Positions 16,913-25,294 of a stretch of 44,745 nucleotides of DNA are shown here, in pieces. Position 1 is the first letter of the stretch. Each line of letters starts with the position of its first letter. The stretch covers positions 1-44,745 of the forward strand of contig CAMYUW010000019.1 of assembly GCA_947302275.1 (NCBI GenBank), given 5' to 3'. A model generated the notes under the pieces. That model saw only the letters and a list, made by a program, of their open reading frames with translations, did not search any database and had not been told where the DNA came from. Made by a program: the position numbers and the translations under genes. Origin of the DNA: an uncultured Prevotellaceae bacterium. GTDB taxonomy: Bacteria > Bacteroidota > Bacteroidia > Bacteroidales > Muribaculaceae.

Positions 16913-19900
16913 TTAATGTCCAACATACTTCTTGCCCTGATGGATGTAGATGCCGCTGCTGGGCTTGCCAGGCAGCAGACGGCCATTCAGGTCATAATAA
17001 TGCTCGTCACCATTGTTATCGACAGTCTTGATGACAATATTATCGGTAGTTTCCGAACCATTGTTGATAAACCGTGATAACAGTCGCGGTGCCAACGCAG
17101 TGTTGCTTGCTGTCGAGTGGAAGTAGGAACGGAAAGGTCCCACATACACATTTTCAAGCTCCTTGTCGGCAGGCACTCTGTGCCACATGTTGTCGGTTTG
17201 CAGGATATAGGCTCCCATGGTGCGCAGTATGCTGTTAGGAATAGTGACTGTCGTACCCGAGAAGATATAGCCGCCGTCTTCCCAGTCTTCATTGTCGGTG
17301 GGCTGGAGTGTGACGGTAACCTCATTGTCGTTTTCGAGCCACACCTCATCGCTGCTCACCACCACATAATAAGGCTTGTAAGCCTGCATCTCTCCACCTT
17401 CCACTTCACTGAATGTAACGACGGTGACACTGTCCTCCTTGACAATTTCAAGGGGCTCATACACCTTCACGTTATCGCCAGTGAGCGTGAGCGGATAAGG
17501 CAGATACACGCTGTAGCCAGTGTGCTCATAGTAGGTATTGGTGATAATCTCTCCATCTTCCTCATATTCATCGCGTACGAGTTTTGCGCCCAGCACTCGG
17601 TCCAGACTTGCTCTACCGGCAGTGAATTCCCTCTTGGCCACAAAATCCCAGCCATCGGTGAGCAGGAGTGAGTTGGCTTGGCCACCTCTGATCACGTTTT
17701 CTTCACTTTCCTCACATGTCGTGGTCGCATCGGTCCAGACAATGGTGCGCTCGTTCAGGCCGTAGAATGCATTATTGGGGTCGCTGCGCTCCACTTCCCA
17801 AGGCAATGGCTGACCATTTTCCTTCTCGAAGCGTTGCACGCCTCGCATGTCGAGATAACGCATGCTGTTGCACCCGTCAAAGACACCCTTGCCCATAGAG
17901 TATTTCTTGCTCGCAGGGATGGTGAGGCTGGTGATCTTGTCACAGCCGGCAAATGAGCTGCCAAAGATATTGACTTCGCTATTCGTGAGGTACTCTACAG
18001 GCAGCACGACGTCGCCACTCACGCCTGGCGCGCAGGCGACTACATAACTGCGATAATTGCCCACATTGTGCAGCAGCATGTTGTTGACCACAAGGTAACC
18101 GTTGCTGTTAGGAGAAGTATTGCTATAACTTTCCAAAAAGAGTCTAGAAAGGTTGGGACAATAGGCAAGGAAATTGTCGTCATGGTCCTTGAAGTCGCGG
18201 CTAATGATGAAACGACTGAGGTCGTCACAGCCACGGAAGGCGCGTTTGCGCACGGTGGTGACACTATTGGGAATACGTACCTCAAATAGTTTGTCACAGT
18301 CCTCAAATGCGCTGATACCAATAGTTTTCAGTTTATCGCACCACAACAACAAGTACCTGAGGTTCAGTGACATGCATGCTGAGTCACCAATGGCAGTGAC
18401 TTCAGAGTCCATAGCATCGACAGAGCTACCAAGTTGCAGTATATTCAAATCGGTTCTGCCATAGAAAGCCTTGGGCATAATCTCGGTTACAGGCTTATCG
18501 TTGTGTGTTGCAGGGATTTCCAGTATCGTTAATGTGCCATCCCAAGTATCCAGCGGAATATTTCTGTCATGGCCTTTCACCTTGTAGGCAACGATTTGAT
18601 TGCTCTCGTTGTGCACAGGCAGATAAATGATGCCCTTGTCGTCGGTGTCATAAACCATGTTAGCAAGATACATGTCCTTCAAGTTGGAGGGTACAGGATA
18701 GTTCTCAAAGCCCTCGGTGAAGTAGTACCAGTTTTCATTGCCCAAGTATGGCTCGGTATTGCGCTTCATGAGGCTGTTGAAGGTGGTGAAGGTAGCATCA
18801 TCACCCGTGCTTGCGTTGTTTTCACATTGGACGTTGATATTCTGAGTACTACCACCATAGATTTCAAAACTGCGCTTATCGGGATCCACATAGTATGCGC
18901 AATTTGTGATTTTGGTGGGCACATTGGCATATCCCAAAATCCAACCGGAATAACTCATTTGAATACCAAGGGAGTAACTGCCGTCAATAATGAAGTTAGA
19001 CCAAGCCAGGCATCGATTGATGGTGACATTCACCTTTCCAGGGATGTAACTGCCATAAGTGCCGCCCACGATACCACCCAGGCGCCAGTTGTCGGAAGTG
19101 GTTGTGTTGGCCACATAGGAACCCGCGGCGCAGTCTTCCACTTTACCCTCTTGCATGTGACCCACGATGCCGCCAGCCCAACCTTTCTCGGACCACACTC
19201 GGCCCTGGAAATAGCAGCGCTCAACCACACCATTTTTTACAAATCCCACGAGACCACCACCGCTACCGCGAGAATAAACGGTGTACTGTTGTGACCCAGC
19301 ATCGCTGGTGACGAGCACATCACTCACGCGGGTATAGTTGGCAGCATATCCCAGCACACAACCAGCATAATCTTTACTGAGAAATCGTGGGTTCTCCATG
19401 TGGAAATTGTGAATATAGGCGTTGGAGGCGTAACCAAACAATCCGGTATAAGCGTCCTCGGCGTAATTAGTGTTTAGTGCAGTAACATGGGCGTTCTGTA
19501 ATCCCGAAATCTTGTGACCATTACCATCAAAACTTCCGTCAAACGGATGCTCAACGGTACCGATGGGAGTCCATTTCCCGTCGGTGTCGAGGTTCCACTC
19601 GATATCGGCAGTGAGTTCAAATGAGGTGGCTGTATTGTAGTACTCAAAAGCAGTGCCATCGTTCACTTTTTGGCTCAATGTTTTGAGTTCCTCTTTGGTG
19701 CTGATGGCAATGACATCGGAAGTGCGCTCGTAGATGCGTGCGAAGGCATCTTTCCAGCCGATGCTGTCGCCATAATTGGTGTTCATGTAGTCGTCAATGG
19801 CTTGTGCAGGCACATAGAGCGTGCGGTTTTGCCCCAATCTTGCCGTGCCATGCTTGGAGCCATAGCAGTAAAACACATCGTTGTAGCTCCATGTGGGTGC

Positions 19901-20347
19901 GGTACTGCCGTTGCACACCATTGTCTCCAGCGACTTGAGATTGACAAATGCGCCACGTCCCACTACGAAGAGCGTTGACGGCAGTGCCACCTTCTCAAGC
20001 TTAGAGCATCCCACAAAAGCGCAATCGCCAATGTTCACTGTACCCTCGCCAATGGTCACTTGCGTGATACCACTGCACAAGCGGAAGGCATAGTCAGCGA
20101 TATCCACTCTATAGTCATAACCGTTTATGGTGTAGGTGCCAGGAATAAAGGCGGCGCCTTCAGCATAATGCGGTATACAGGCGTTGCGGCCGTTGCCCAA
20201 AAGAATGACATGGTTTACATGGTCGATTTGGGCCTTGGCAGCATAGGTGGAATTACCCACTGTAATATTCATCGTTCCATCGGTGTAAGCCGCCATTGCA
20301 GCGATGGGCAACAGCATGCTTAAGAAAAGGAATAAAAACTTTCTCAT
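16913..20347 (-). CDS. LRR_5/BspA-type surface protein with GLUG-like region
   Basis: A 1144-residue exported protein. The signal peptide ends around residue 19 (AAMA). Residues ~60-150 and ~610-850 hold LRR_5 repeats (IADYAFRLCSGITQVTIGEGTVNIGDCAF type). Residues ~255-480 form a GLUG-like beta-solenoid region (FDGSFDGNGHKISGLQ, GLFGYASNAYIHNF, GGLVGFVKNG, GGIVGHMQEG). The C-terminus is beta-rich and ends in YDLNGRLLPGKPSSGIYIHQGKKY. This tail motif is common on secreted Bacteroidales proteins and related to type IX sorting tails, though whether it directs sorting here is unknown. It lies in the minus-strand hydrolase locus, 21 bases after the preceding gene. Confidence 0.85.
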   Translation of the reverse strand: MRKFLFLFLSMLLPIAAMAAYTDGTMNITVGNSTYAAKAQIDHVNHVILLGNGRNACIPHYAEGAAFIPGTYTINGYDYRVDIADYAFRLCSGITQVTIGEGTVNIGDCAFVGCSKLEKVALPSTLFVVGRGAFVNLKSLETMVCNGSTAPTWSYNDVFYCYGSKHGTARLGQNRTLYVPAQAIDDYMNTNYGDSIGWKDAFARIYERTSDVIAISTKEELKTLSQKVNDGTAFEYYNTATSFELTADIEWNLDTDGKWTPIGTVEHPFDGSFDGNGHKISGLQNAHVTALNTNYAEDAYTGLFGYASNAYIHNFHMENPRFLSKDYAGCVLGYAANYTRVSDVLVTSDAGSQQYTVYSRGSGGGLVGFVKNGVVERCYFQGRVWSEKGWAGGIVGHMQEGKVEDCAAGSYVANTTTSDNWRLGGIVGGTYGSYIPGKVNVTINRCLAWSNFIIDGSYSLGIQMSYSGWILGYANVPTKITNCAYYVDPDKRSFEIYGGSTQNINVQCENNASTGDDATFTTFNSLMKRNTEPYLGNENWYYFTEGFENYPVPSNLKDMYLANMVYDTDDKGIIYLPVHNESNQIVAYKVKGHDRNIPLDTWDGTLTILEIPATHNDKPVTEIMPKAFYGRTDLNILQLGSSVDAMDSEVTAIGDSACMSLNLRYLLLWCDKLKTIGISAFEDCDKLFEVRIPNSVTTVRKRAFRGCDDLSRFIISRDFKDHDDNFLAYCPNLSRLFLESYSNTSPNSNGYLVVNNMLLHNVGNYRSYVVACAPGVSGDVVLPVEYLTNSEVNIFGSSFAGCDKITSLTIPASKKYSMGKGVFDGCNSMRYLDMRGVQRFEKENGQPLPWEVERSDPNNAFYGLNERTIVWTDATTTCEESEENVIRGGQANSLLLTDGWDFVAKREFTAGRASLDRVLGAKLVRDEYEEDGEIITNTYYEHTGYSVYLPYPLTLTGDNVKVYEPLEIVKEDSVTVVTFSEVEGGEMQAYKPYYVVVSSDEVWLENDNEVTVTLQPTDNEDWEDGGYIFSGTTVTIPNSILRTMGAYILQTDNMWHRVPADKELENVYVGPFRSYFHSTASNTALAPRLLSRFINNGSETTDNIVIKTVDNNGDEHYYDLNGRLLPGKPSSGIYIHQGKKYVGH

Positions 20348-20368
20348 AATATCAAGAATTTAAAAGGA

Positions 20369-22162
20369 TTAATCATCAGAACCAGTTAAGACCCAACGAA
20401 TCATCCGCATGTCGGGCGAGAGTCCCAAGAGATAGCCCGAGGCGCCAAGCATAAAGAAGTCTTTGCCAGCATCCACGTGGTCATCCTTGCAGGTGGCGTC
20501 ACGTATATATACATTGGCCTTATCTTCGTCGGCAGTCCTGACGGTGACTCCGGCTTTTTCACTGCGGCTCTTGTCATTATCAAAGAAGTAGTAAGTGAGG
20601 TCTTGCTGGTTGCGCATGAACGAGAGCAAGTTCTCATAGGGCACCACGGTGTCGTAGGTTGAGTGGAAGAAAGCGATGCGGTGCTGCGGAGTCCACCCCT
20701 TGGTGAGGTTATTGCTCTCGAGGGCACGGTGCAGGTCTTCCATCACACCAGGCTCGGTGGGCACTGGAGTATCGGCGGTAAGGTTTCTGAAGTAAGCCAA
20801 ACAGACAGGTGTCATAATGCTATCAAGTTTACCATGTGCCCGCATCTTAGAAAAAAACCCAGGATCGTAGAATTCCATCACTTCTTGGAACTCCTCAGGT
20901 GTACGATGCATAGTAAAGGTGAACGTCCCATCATCGTCGTGAAAGTGTTTGACATACGTGCCAGTTTTGCCCTCCCTCATCATTTTCACATATTCTTTAT
21001 TGATGCGCTCGGTGTCGTACTGATCGCCTTTCTTGTCGTTTGCCTTAGCCTCGATAAATTTTATCGATTCGGTGAGCAGGAATTTCATGCTCAGGTAATC
21101 GTCAACGTAGTGCTGCTTCATCAAGGGATTGCTGTCGCACATGCCCTTAAGGATGAGCGGCATGACAATGGGCATCGACACCTTTTCCTTGCGGTGAGCA
21201 GTCCTATTAGTACCATCGTAGGTTTCACCGTCGTCTTGCATATAGTAGCGCAAGTGTGCAACTGGGTCGTAGGGACCGTCGCCACACACCGAGCCGGCGA
21301 AATGCAACTCTTCGGCAAGGCCGTTCTGCTCGATGAACTTGTGCGTGGCCAGCGCCACCGAGCCACCTTGCGAGTAACCGATGGCAACACTCTGCCAGTT
21401 CGGCTCAAAGGGATCGACAACATTGGCATCGATAAGTTGTTGATACATGGCAAGACCACTGCGCACAGCATCCACCACCTGGCGCGCCGTCAACTCCTGA
21501 TACAGATAAGGGTGAGCGCGGTCTTTAGTGATGCCATAGCCTTCATAGTCGGGCATGATGACCATGCAGCATGGCTGGCGTTCCGGGTCATACTTACAGT
21601 AGTGCAGCATCATGCCATTACCCGTCATTGAACTGTGGCCACCTGTGTTGTTGAACTCCGAAGGGCACTCATAGTTACTCGTTATCGTCTCATGGCAACC
21701 AATAATCAGGTTGTTAGGCATAGCATGTCCTCCAAAAGTGGACATGCCATGTGGCACACCCATTAGCGCCGACAGGTAGATCTTGTTGCCATCGGCATCC
21801 ACCGAAGGGTATTTGTAGGTGAACAAATAACATGTCGCGCTCCATAAGTTAATGGAATTATTCCAATCGTGTCCCCAACGTTCGCCGGGGGCTACAGCGG
21901 CGCGAAGCTTTTTGGGATCTTTTGACAACAGCTCAAACTCCTCAGGGGTGAAAATCCTCGACCCGTCTTCCACCCTCAGGGTGTCAATTTTGCCGGTCTT
22001 GGCATTAGGCACGATAGAGTCGTGCTCAGCAATCACCAGCACGTTCTTCTTGAGAATGGTCACATCATTGGGATCGACCGTTGCTGGCACATCTCCAAAT
22101 GATTGGGCGCTTACGCACATCGTGGCAAGCGCCAACATGAATGTTAATAATAATTTCTTCAT
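20369..22162 (-). CDS. Exported alpha/beta hydrolase (lipase/peptidase-like)
   Basis: A 597-residue exported hydrolase. The signal MKKLLLTFMLALATMCVSAQ is followed by a hydrolase fold with nucleophile Ser264 in GYSQGG. The presumed acid is Asp504 (STYDTVVPYEN) and the His is His562 (KDDHVDAG). MPDYEGYG (about 203-210) resembles secretory-lipase-like families, and a long helical insertion (about 300-450) could be a lid. The substrate is unknown: ester or peptide. It lies between a second hydrolase (48 bases upstream) and the LRR protein (21 bases downstream), which suggests joint regulation. Confidence 0.78.
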   Translation of the reverse strand: MKKLLLTFMLALATMCVSAQSFGDVPATVDPNDVTILKKNVLVIAEHDSIVPNAKTGKIDTLRVEDGSRIFTPEEFELLSKDPKKLRAAVAPGERWGHDWNNSINLWSATCYLFTYKYPSVDADGNKIYLSALMGVPHGMSTFGGHAMPNNLIIGCHETITSNYECPSEFNNTGGHSSMTGNGMMLHYCKYDPERQPCCMVIMPDYEGYGITKDRAHPYLYQELTARQVVDAVRSGLAMYQQLIDANVVDPFEPNWQSVAIGYSQGGSVALATHKFIEQNGLAEELHFAGSVCGDGPYDPVAHLRYYMQDDGETYDGTNRTAHRKEKVSMPIVMPLILKGMCDSNPLMKQHYVDDYLSMKFLLTESIKFIEAKANDKKGDQYDTERINKEYVKMMREGKTGTYVKHFHDDDGTFTFTMHRTPEEFQEVMEFYDPGFFSKMRAHGKLDSIMTPVCLAYFRNLTADTPVPTEPGVMEDLHRALESNNLTKGWTPQHRIAFFHSTYDTVVPYENLLSFMRNQQDLTYYFFDNDKSRSEKAGVTVRTADEDKANVYIRDATCKDDHVDAGKDFFMLGASGYLLGLSPDMRMIRWVLTGSDD

Positions 22163-22210
22163 AGTTCTTCTTTGTTTAAAAAAAGTGATTTTGGTTCTCT
22201 TATCGTTCTT

Positions 22211-23509
22211 TTACAAGTCAATGCCGCTCAAGTCGCTGACCTTGCCCTTCACCTCGTCAAAAAACTCTTTGATTTGTGTCACAGTGTCGCTATTACCCAA
22301 GATTTCCTCCATGCGCAGCATGGTGCCGCCAGTAAAGGTCAGCAGACCGTAGTACACATGGTTGCCCGTGTTGTCAAAGTCGGTCTCCACCTGACAACCC
22401 TTGCTCTTGAGATAGTCGGCCATCTCTACGCCCACTTGATAATTCATGTACAGGTCGCCTGAGCTGTGCATGATAAAGAACTTGGTGTCCCTGCTGGGTT
22501 GCCAGTTCTGCCCGGGGCCGCACAGCGAGTTGCTGCGGAACTTGTCATAGACCACTTTGCCGATTCCGCTCTTGTAGTTGCAAGCGGCAGGGGTCAACAC
22601 CTCACTGATTTTCTCGGTGCCTATCAGACCGTTGATGTCCCAGGTGCCGTAGTCTTTTGAGAGAATCCACTCCTGAATGTGGCTGGCCAGCGGCTCCTTG
22701 AAGACATCACTGTAGGAGAAGTTCATGTGGTAGGTCTCCTTGTAGGCCACCATCATGAGCGGCAGGGCGCAAATGTAGCCCGAGAAATCGCTCTCCACAT
22801 AGTTTTCATAGATGGTGCAGATGTCAAAGGGGGCGGCACCGGCAGCAGTGAGGTCCCAATGCAGGTCGGGACGATACTCGTCCACATAGCGCTGCAAGGC
22901 GATGGCCGAGAAGCCGCCGCTGGAGTAACCCACGTTGAATTTGCGCAGGCCATCGATGGCGTATCCCTTGTCTTTCAAGACAATCATTGCGGCATCCCAG
23001 CAATCAATCGATTCCTGGGCGGTAATCTCCGGGCAGCAGTAGGCCTGAGGCTTATCCTCGGTCAGTGTCCAGCCATACAGGTCCGAGGAGATGGCAATCA
23101 GGTTCTGGAATTTGTTCATATAGAAACCCACATCGTCAATCTCGTTTTGTGAGGTGCGCTCCCCATGCTTGGCAGTCGTGAACTCGTTGTAGAACATGAG
23201 GGCACGCGGAGCTGCCTCCTTGCTGAACACGGCAGGATTCATCGAAATGACGCCAGTCAGCCTCACGGGTGTCTTCATGTCGGGACCCACCGAGGTGTAC
23301 TCAAAGATGATCTGATCAAACTGCAGATTCAAGGCATCGTTTGCAAGGCTTTGCAAGGCATGGCAGTGACGAGATTGCAGTACCTTCACATTCAAATCAT
23401 AATCACGATTACACTCACCGTTCTTGGGTTCATCAGAACAAGATGACATGATGCCGACGAACATGGCCAGCAGTAGCATCGCAAGTTTTATTCTTTTATA
23501 ATTAATCAT
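22211..23509 (-). CDS. Alpha/beta hydrolase lipoprotein
   Basis: A 432-residue lipoprotein: the signal ends at the lipobox MSSC (Cys24), followed by SDEPKNGE. Ser196 lies in GYSSGG; the likely acid lies in HSSGDLYMNYQ and the His in NTGNHVYYG. It is related in fold and motif order to the neighbouring 597-residue hydrolase, and SSDLYGWTLT corresponds to that protein's MPDYEGYG block. The two are probably diverged paralogues acting in sequence at the cell surface (inference). It starts 69 bases after the AraC-type gene, with no terminator seen between them. Confidence 0.77.
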   Translation of the reverse strand: MINYKRIKLAMLLLAMFVGIMSSCSDEPKNGECNRDYDLNVKVLQSRHCHALQSLANDALNLQFDQIIFEYTSVGPDMKTPVRLTGVISMNPAVFSKEAAPRALMFYNEFTTAKHGERTSQNEIDDVGFYMNKFQNLIAISSDLYGWTLTEDKPQAYCCPEITAQESIDCWDAAMIVLKDKGYAIDGLRKFNVGYSSGGFSAIALQRYVDEYRPDLHWDLTAAGAAPFDICTIYENYVESDFSGYICALPLMMVAYKETYHMNFSYSDVFKEPLASHIQEWILSKDYGTWDINGLIGTEKISEVLTPAACNYKSGIGKVVYDKFRSNSLCGPGQNWQPSRDTKFFIMHSSGDLYMNYQVGVEMADYLKSKGCQVETDFDNTGNHVYYGLLTFTGGTMLRMEEILGNSDTVTQIKEFFDEVKGKVSDLSGIDL

Positions 23510-23578
23510 TAGTTTATATTTAAATAATTATTGATTGTTTATATCTTCTTGGCAAATGGCAACCTATGTTATCTCAGG

Positions 23579-24259
23579 TCAGCTCATTAAGCGTTTTTTC
23601 TCTCGATATTGCTTGGGCGACATGCCTATGCGGTTCCTGAATATGGTGCGGAAGGTGGTCGTGCCGCCGAATCCCGCCTCGTGGGCCACAGCATCAACAG
23701 TCCAGTTAGGCTTATCCACCAGCAGGCGGCAGCCTTCCAACAGGCGCTTGGTGGTCAGGTACTCAGCCAGCGTATTGTCTTCTCTACGGGCCTTGAGAAC
23801 CTGGGTGATACGCCGCTGGGTCAAGCCGAGTGCCTGGGCTAAATCCTTGAGCGTCACATTGGGATTCCTGTACAATCCCAGGCTCTCTATCTGCGCGTCA
23901 ATCCAGACCATCAGTTGCTCGTCGGTCATGTCGGCAACATTAGTCACATCATTGATCTCTTGCTTTAATAAGTTGTTCGACTGGTCGGACTGATTGGCTT
24001 GATGCATGATTTTGTCGATTTCTTCCTGAGCTTTCTTGAGTTGTTCCTCAGCTTTCTGCAGTTCATGCTCCGTCTCATACAGGGTCCGCTGGGTCGATGC
24101 CTGCTGCTTGTCACTTTCTTTCACCTGATCAATCAGATTGGCATTGTGCTTCATCAGCTTTTGGGTCACATTAAAAGACAGCACCAGTGCGATGATGACT
24201 GCAACAAATGTAGCCCCCAGGGCCAATATGATGAGTTTGAGGATAAGCGCCTCCTGCAT
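23579..24259 (-). CDS. Membrane-anchored AraC-family regulator
   Basis: A 226-residue protein with one N-terminal transmembrane helix (about 7-28), a coiled coil (about 45-95, ETEHELQKAEEQLKKAQEEIDK) and a C-terminal AraC-type double helix-turn-helix (about 125-226, ending MSPKQYREKK). There is no periplasmic sensor domain, unlike hybrid two-component AraC proteins of Bacteroides. DNA binding from the membrane with coiled-coil dimerisation is the simplest reading. It heads the minus-strand locus of hydrolases and surface proteins and faces a divergent membrane-protein gene across a 215-base region full of short direct repeats. Confidence 0.88.
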   Translation of the reverse strand: MQEALILKLIILALGATFVAVIIALVLSFNVTQKLMKHNANLIDQVKESDKQQASTQRTLYETEHELQKAEEQLKKAQEEIDKIMHQANQSDQSNNLLKQEINDVTNVADMTDEQLMVWIDAQIESLGLYRNPNVTLKDLAQALGLTQRRITQVLKARREDNTLAEYLTTKRLLEGCRLLVDKPNWTVDAVAHEAGFGGTTTFRTIFRNRIGMSPKQYREKKRLMS

Positions 24260-24284
24260 TATTGATTGGTTTCTTTAATTATTG

Positions 24285-24292
24285 CAAAATTA
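24285..24292 (-). promoter_or_regulatory. Promoter -7 element TAATTTTG of the AraC-type gene
   Basis: The minus strand reads TAATTTTG, 25 bases upstream of the ATG at 24259, matching TAnnTTTG. Confidence 0.6.
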
Positions 24293-24312
24293 CTGCAATT
24301 TCCGTTAACATC

Positions 24313-24393
24313 TCGACAATACGACAAAATCTCTGATTTATTTTCGACCAAATCGGCGTCAAAGCAACCAAATCGACAATTTGACGACAAAAT
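24313..24393. promoter_or_regulatory. Paired direct repeats, candidate AraC operators
   Basis: TCGACAAT occurs at 24313-24320 and 24373-24380, each followed by ACGACAAAAT (24321-24330 and 24384-24393). Between them ACCAAATCG occurs at 24347-24355 and 24367-24375, exactly 20 bases apart. Spacing of about two helical turns is what AraC-family proteins bind. The sites lie between the two divergent promoters and could serve autoregulation plus control of the membrane-protein gene (inference). Confidence 0.5.
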
Positions 24394-24439
24394 AGGCCCT
24401 TTCGTTCAACCGACAAGGCATTTTTCTGAAAGGAATTAC

Positions 24440-24447
24440 TACCTTTG
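24440..24447 (+). promoter_or_regulatory. Promoter -7 element TACCTTTG of the membrane-protein gene
   Basis: TACCTTTG lies 27 bases upstream of the ATG at 24475. A possible TTG start at 24445 lies inside this element and is rejected. Confidence 0.65.
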
Positions 24448-24474
24448 TTCCCTCAAAGTATAACCATTAATTTA

Positions 24475-25059
24475 ATGCAGAAAATAACTGACGACATATT
24501 TGACTATACTCGGGACGAAAACCGCAGCATCAACCACATGACATCTGGGCTGCCCCAATGGGTGATTACAGCAGCCTTCATCATCATGGTGGTGGCAGCC
24601 GTTTTCACTATCACTCCGATTGACCGATGGTTAAAAGACTATGCTTCGATAGTGATTGCAATCATCAACACCGTGGGCATGGTGACCATGTACTATGCCA
24701 CGATGCGCGGCATGAAGAGCCTGTATCACCCGCTCAAGGCATGGTGGTTTGTTATCATTGCGCTCAACATTGTCAGTTTCTTTGCCATCCTCTTCGAGTC
24801 GGCGCTGCCCGAGGTCAGTTTCATCATTGCTTGTGCGCTGCCCTTGTGCTACCTGCCCCTGGGGGCACTGATGATCATTTGGTACCGCGGGCGATTGCAA
24901 CAACTGGGCATCTGGATGATTATACGCATCCTTGTCGTCTTCCTCCTCCCAATTGCCTGGTACATGCTGGGAATCGGTTTGGATGACATTATCATGGATG
25001 CCATCATTGTCATCATCGAACTCATCTACGCTTGGCAATTCTACCGCATCCTCCGCTAA
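24475..25059 (+). CDS. Multi-pass inner-membrane protein, function unknown
   Basis: A 194-residue protein taking the ATG at 24475 (MQKITDDIFDY). About five or six hydrophobic helices run from residue 27 to near the end (for example PQWVITAAFIIMVVAAVFTI and WWFVIIALNIVSFFAILF). The first ~25 residues are charged and cytoplasmic. I do not recognise a family. It is divergent from the membrane-anchored AraC regulator and shares its regulatory region, so it may be a regulon member or sensing partner. A terminator follows. Confidence 0.7.
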   Translation: MQKITDDIFDYTRDENRSINHMTSGLPQWVITAAFIIMVVAAVFTITPIDRWLKDYASIVIAIINTVGMVTMYYATMRGMKSLYHPLKAWWFVIIALNIVSFFAILFESALPEVSFIIACALPLCYLPLGALMIIWYRGRLQQLGIWMIIRILVVFLLPIAWYMLGIGLDDIIMDAIIVIIELIYAWQFYRILR

Positions 25060-25097
25060 ACACAAAGAGAGATTACTCAAAACCTAAAAAATCATAA

Positions 25098-25131
25098 AAC
25101 AACAGCGAAGGGATTGCGCTGTTGTTTTTTT
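25098..25131 (+). terminator. Intrinsic terminator before metK
   Basis: AACAACAGCG (25098-25107) pairs perfectly with CGCTGTTGTT (25117-25126), followed by seven T. The right arm overlaps the region that carries the metK promoter. Confidence 0.85.
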
Positions 25132-25143
25132 GCATTACCTTTG
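25114..25143 (+). promoter_or_regulatory. metK promoter overlapping the upstream terminator
   Basis: TTG at 25114-25116 and TACCTTTG at 25136-25143 are separated by 19 bases, the Bacteroidota -33/-7 spacing. The -33 element lies in the terminator hairpin and the spacer in its T run. Transcription would start near 25148, giving a leader of about 147 bases. Confidence 0.6.
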
Positions 25144-25171
25144 CAGCCACATTTATAATCAACATATATTT

Positions 25172-25225
25172 ACAGTGGAATTTGGGCTGCTTGCAACCAC
25201 TTGAAAAAATGCTAAAATGCAATAA
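25172..25225 (+). ncRNA. Candidate SAM-II/SAM-V-like riboswitch in the metK leader
   Basis: Within the leader, AGTGG (25174-25178) pairs with CCACT (25197-25201). The loop begins AATTTG and ends TTGCAA, and the 3' side has an A-rich run followed by GCTAAAA (25211-25217). As I recall the SAM-II consensus, it has GUGG, AUUUG, CUUGCA, CCAC, then AAA and GCUAAA in this order, so the resemblance is good. TTGCA (25191-25195) can pair with TGCAA (25218-25222) to form a pseudoknot, but this is not the pairing register I remember for SAM-II. Downstream, TGATTCTT/AAGAATCA and TTCTTG/CAAGAA (about 25238-25275) give alternative hairpins before the start codon. Confidence 0.45.
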
Positions 25226-25294
25226 TCAACTACTTTGTCTTGATTCTTCTTTTAGCGTTCTTGTTCCACAAGAATCATTTATTATTTTGGTACA

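Noticed and set aside
16913..17000. Type IX secretion sorting domain at the end of the LRR protein
   Set aside because: The tail YDLNGR...GIYIHQGKK is suggestive, but the conserved C-terminal basic motif is weak and the rest of the domain is not clear, so it is mentioned only in the gene entry.
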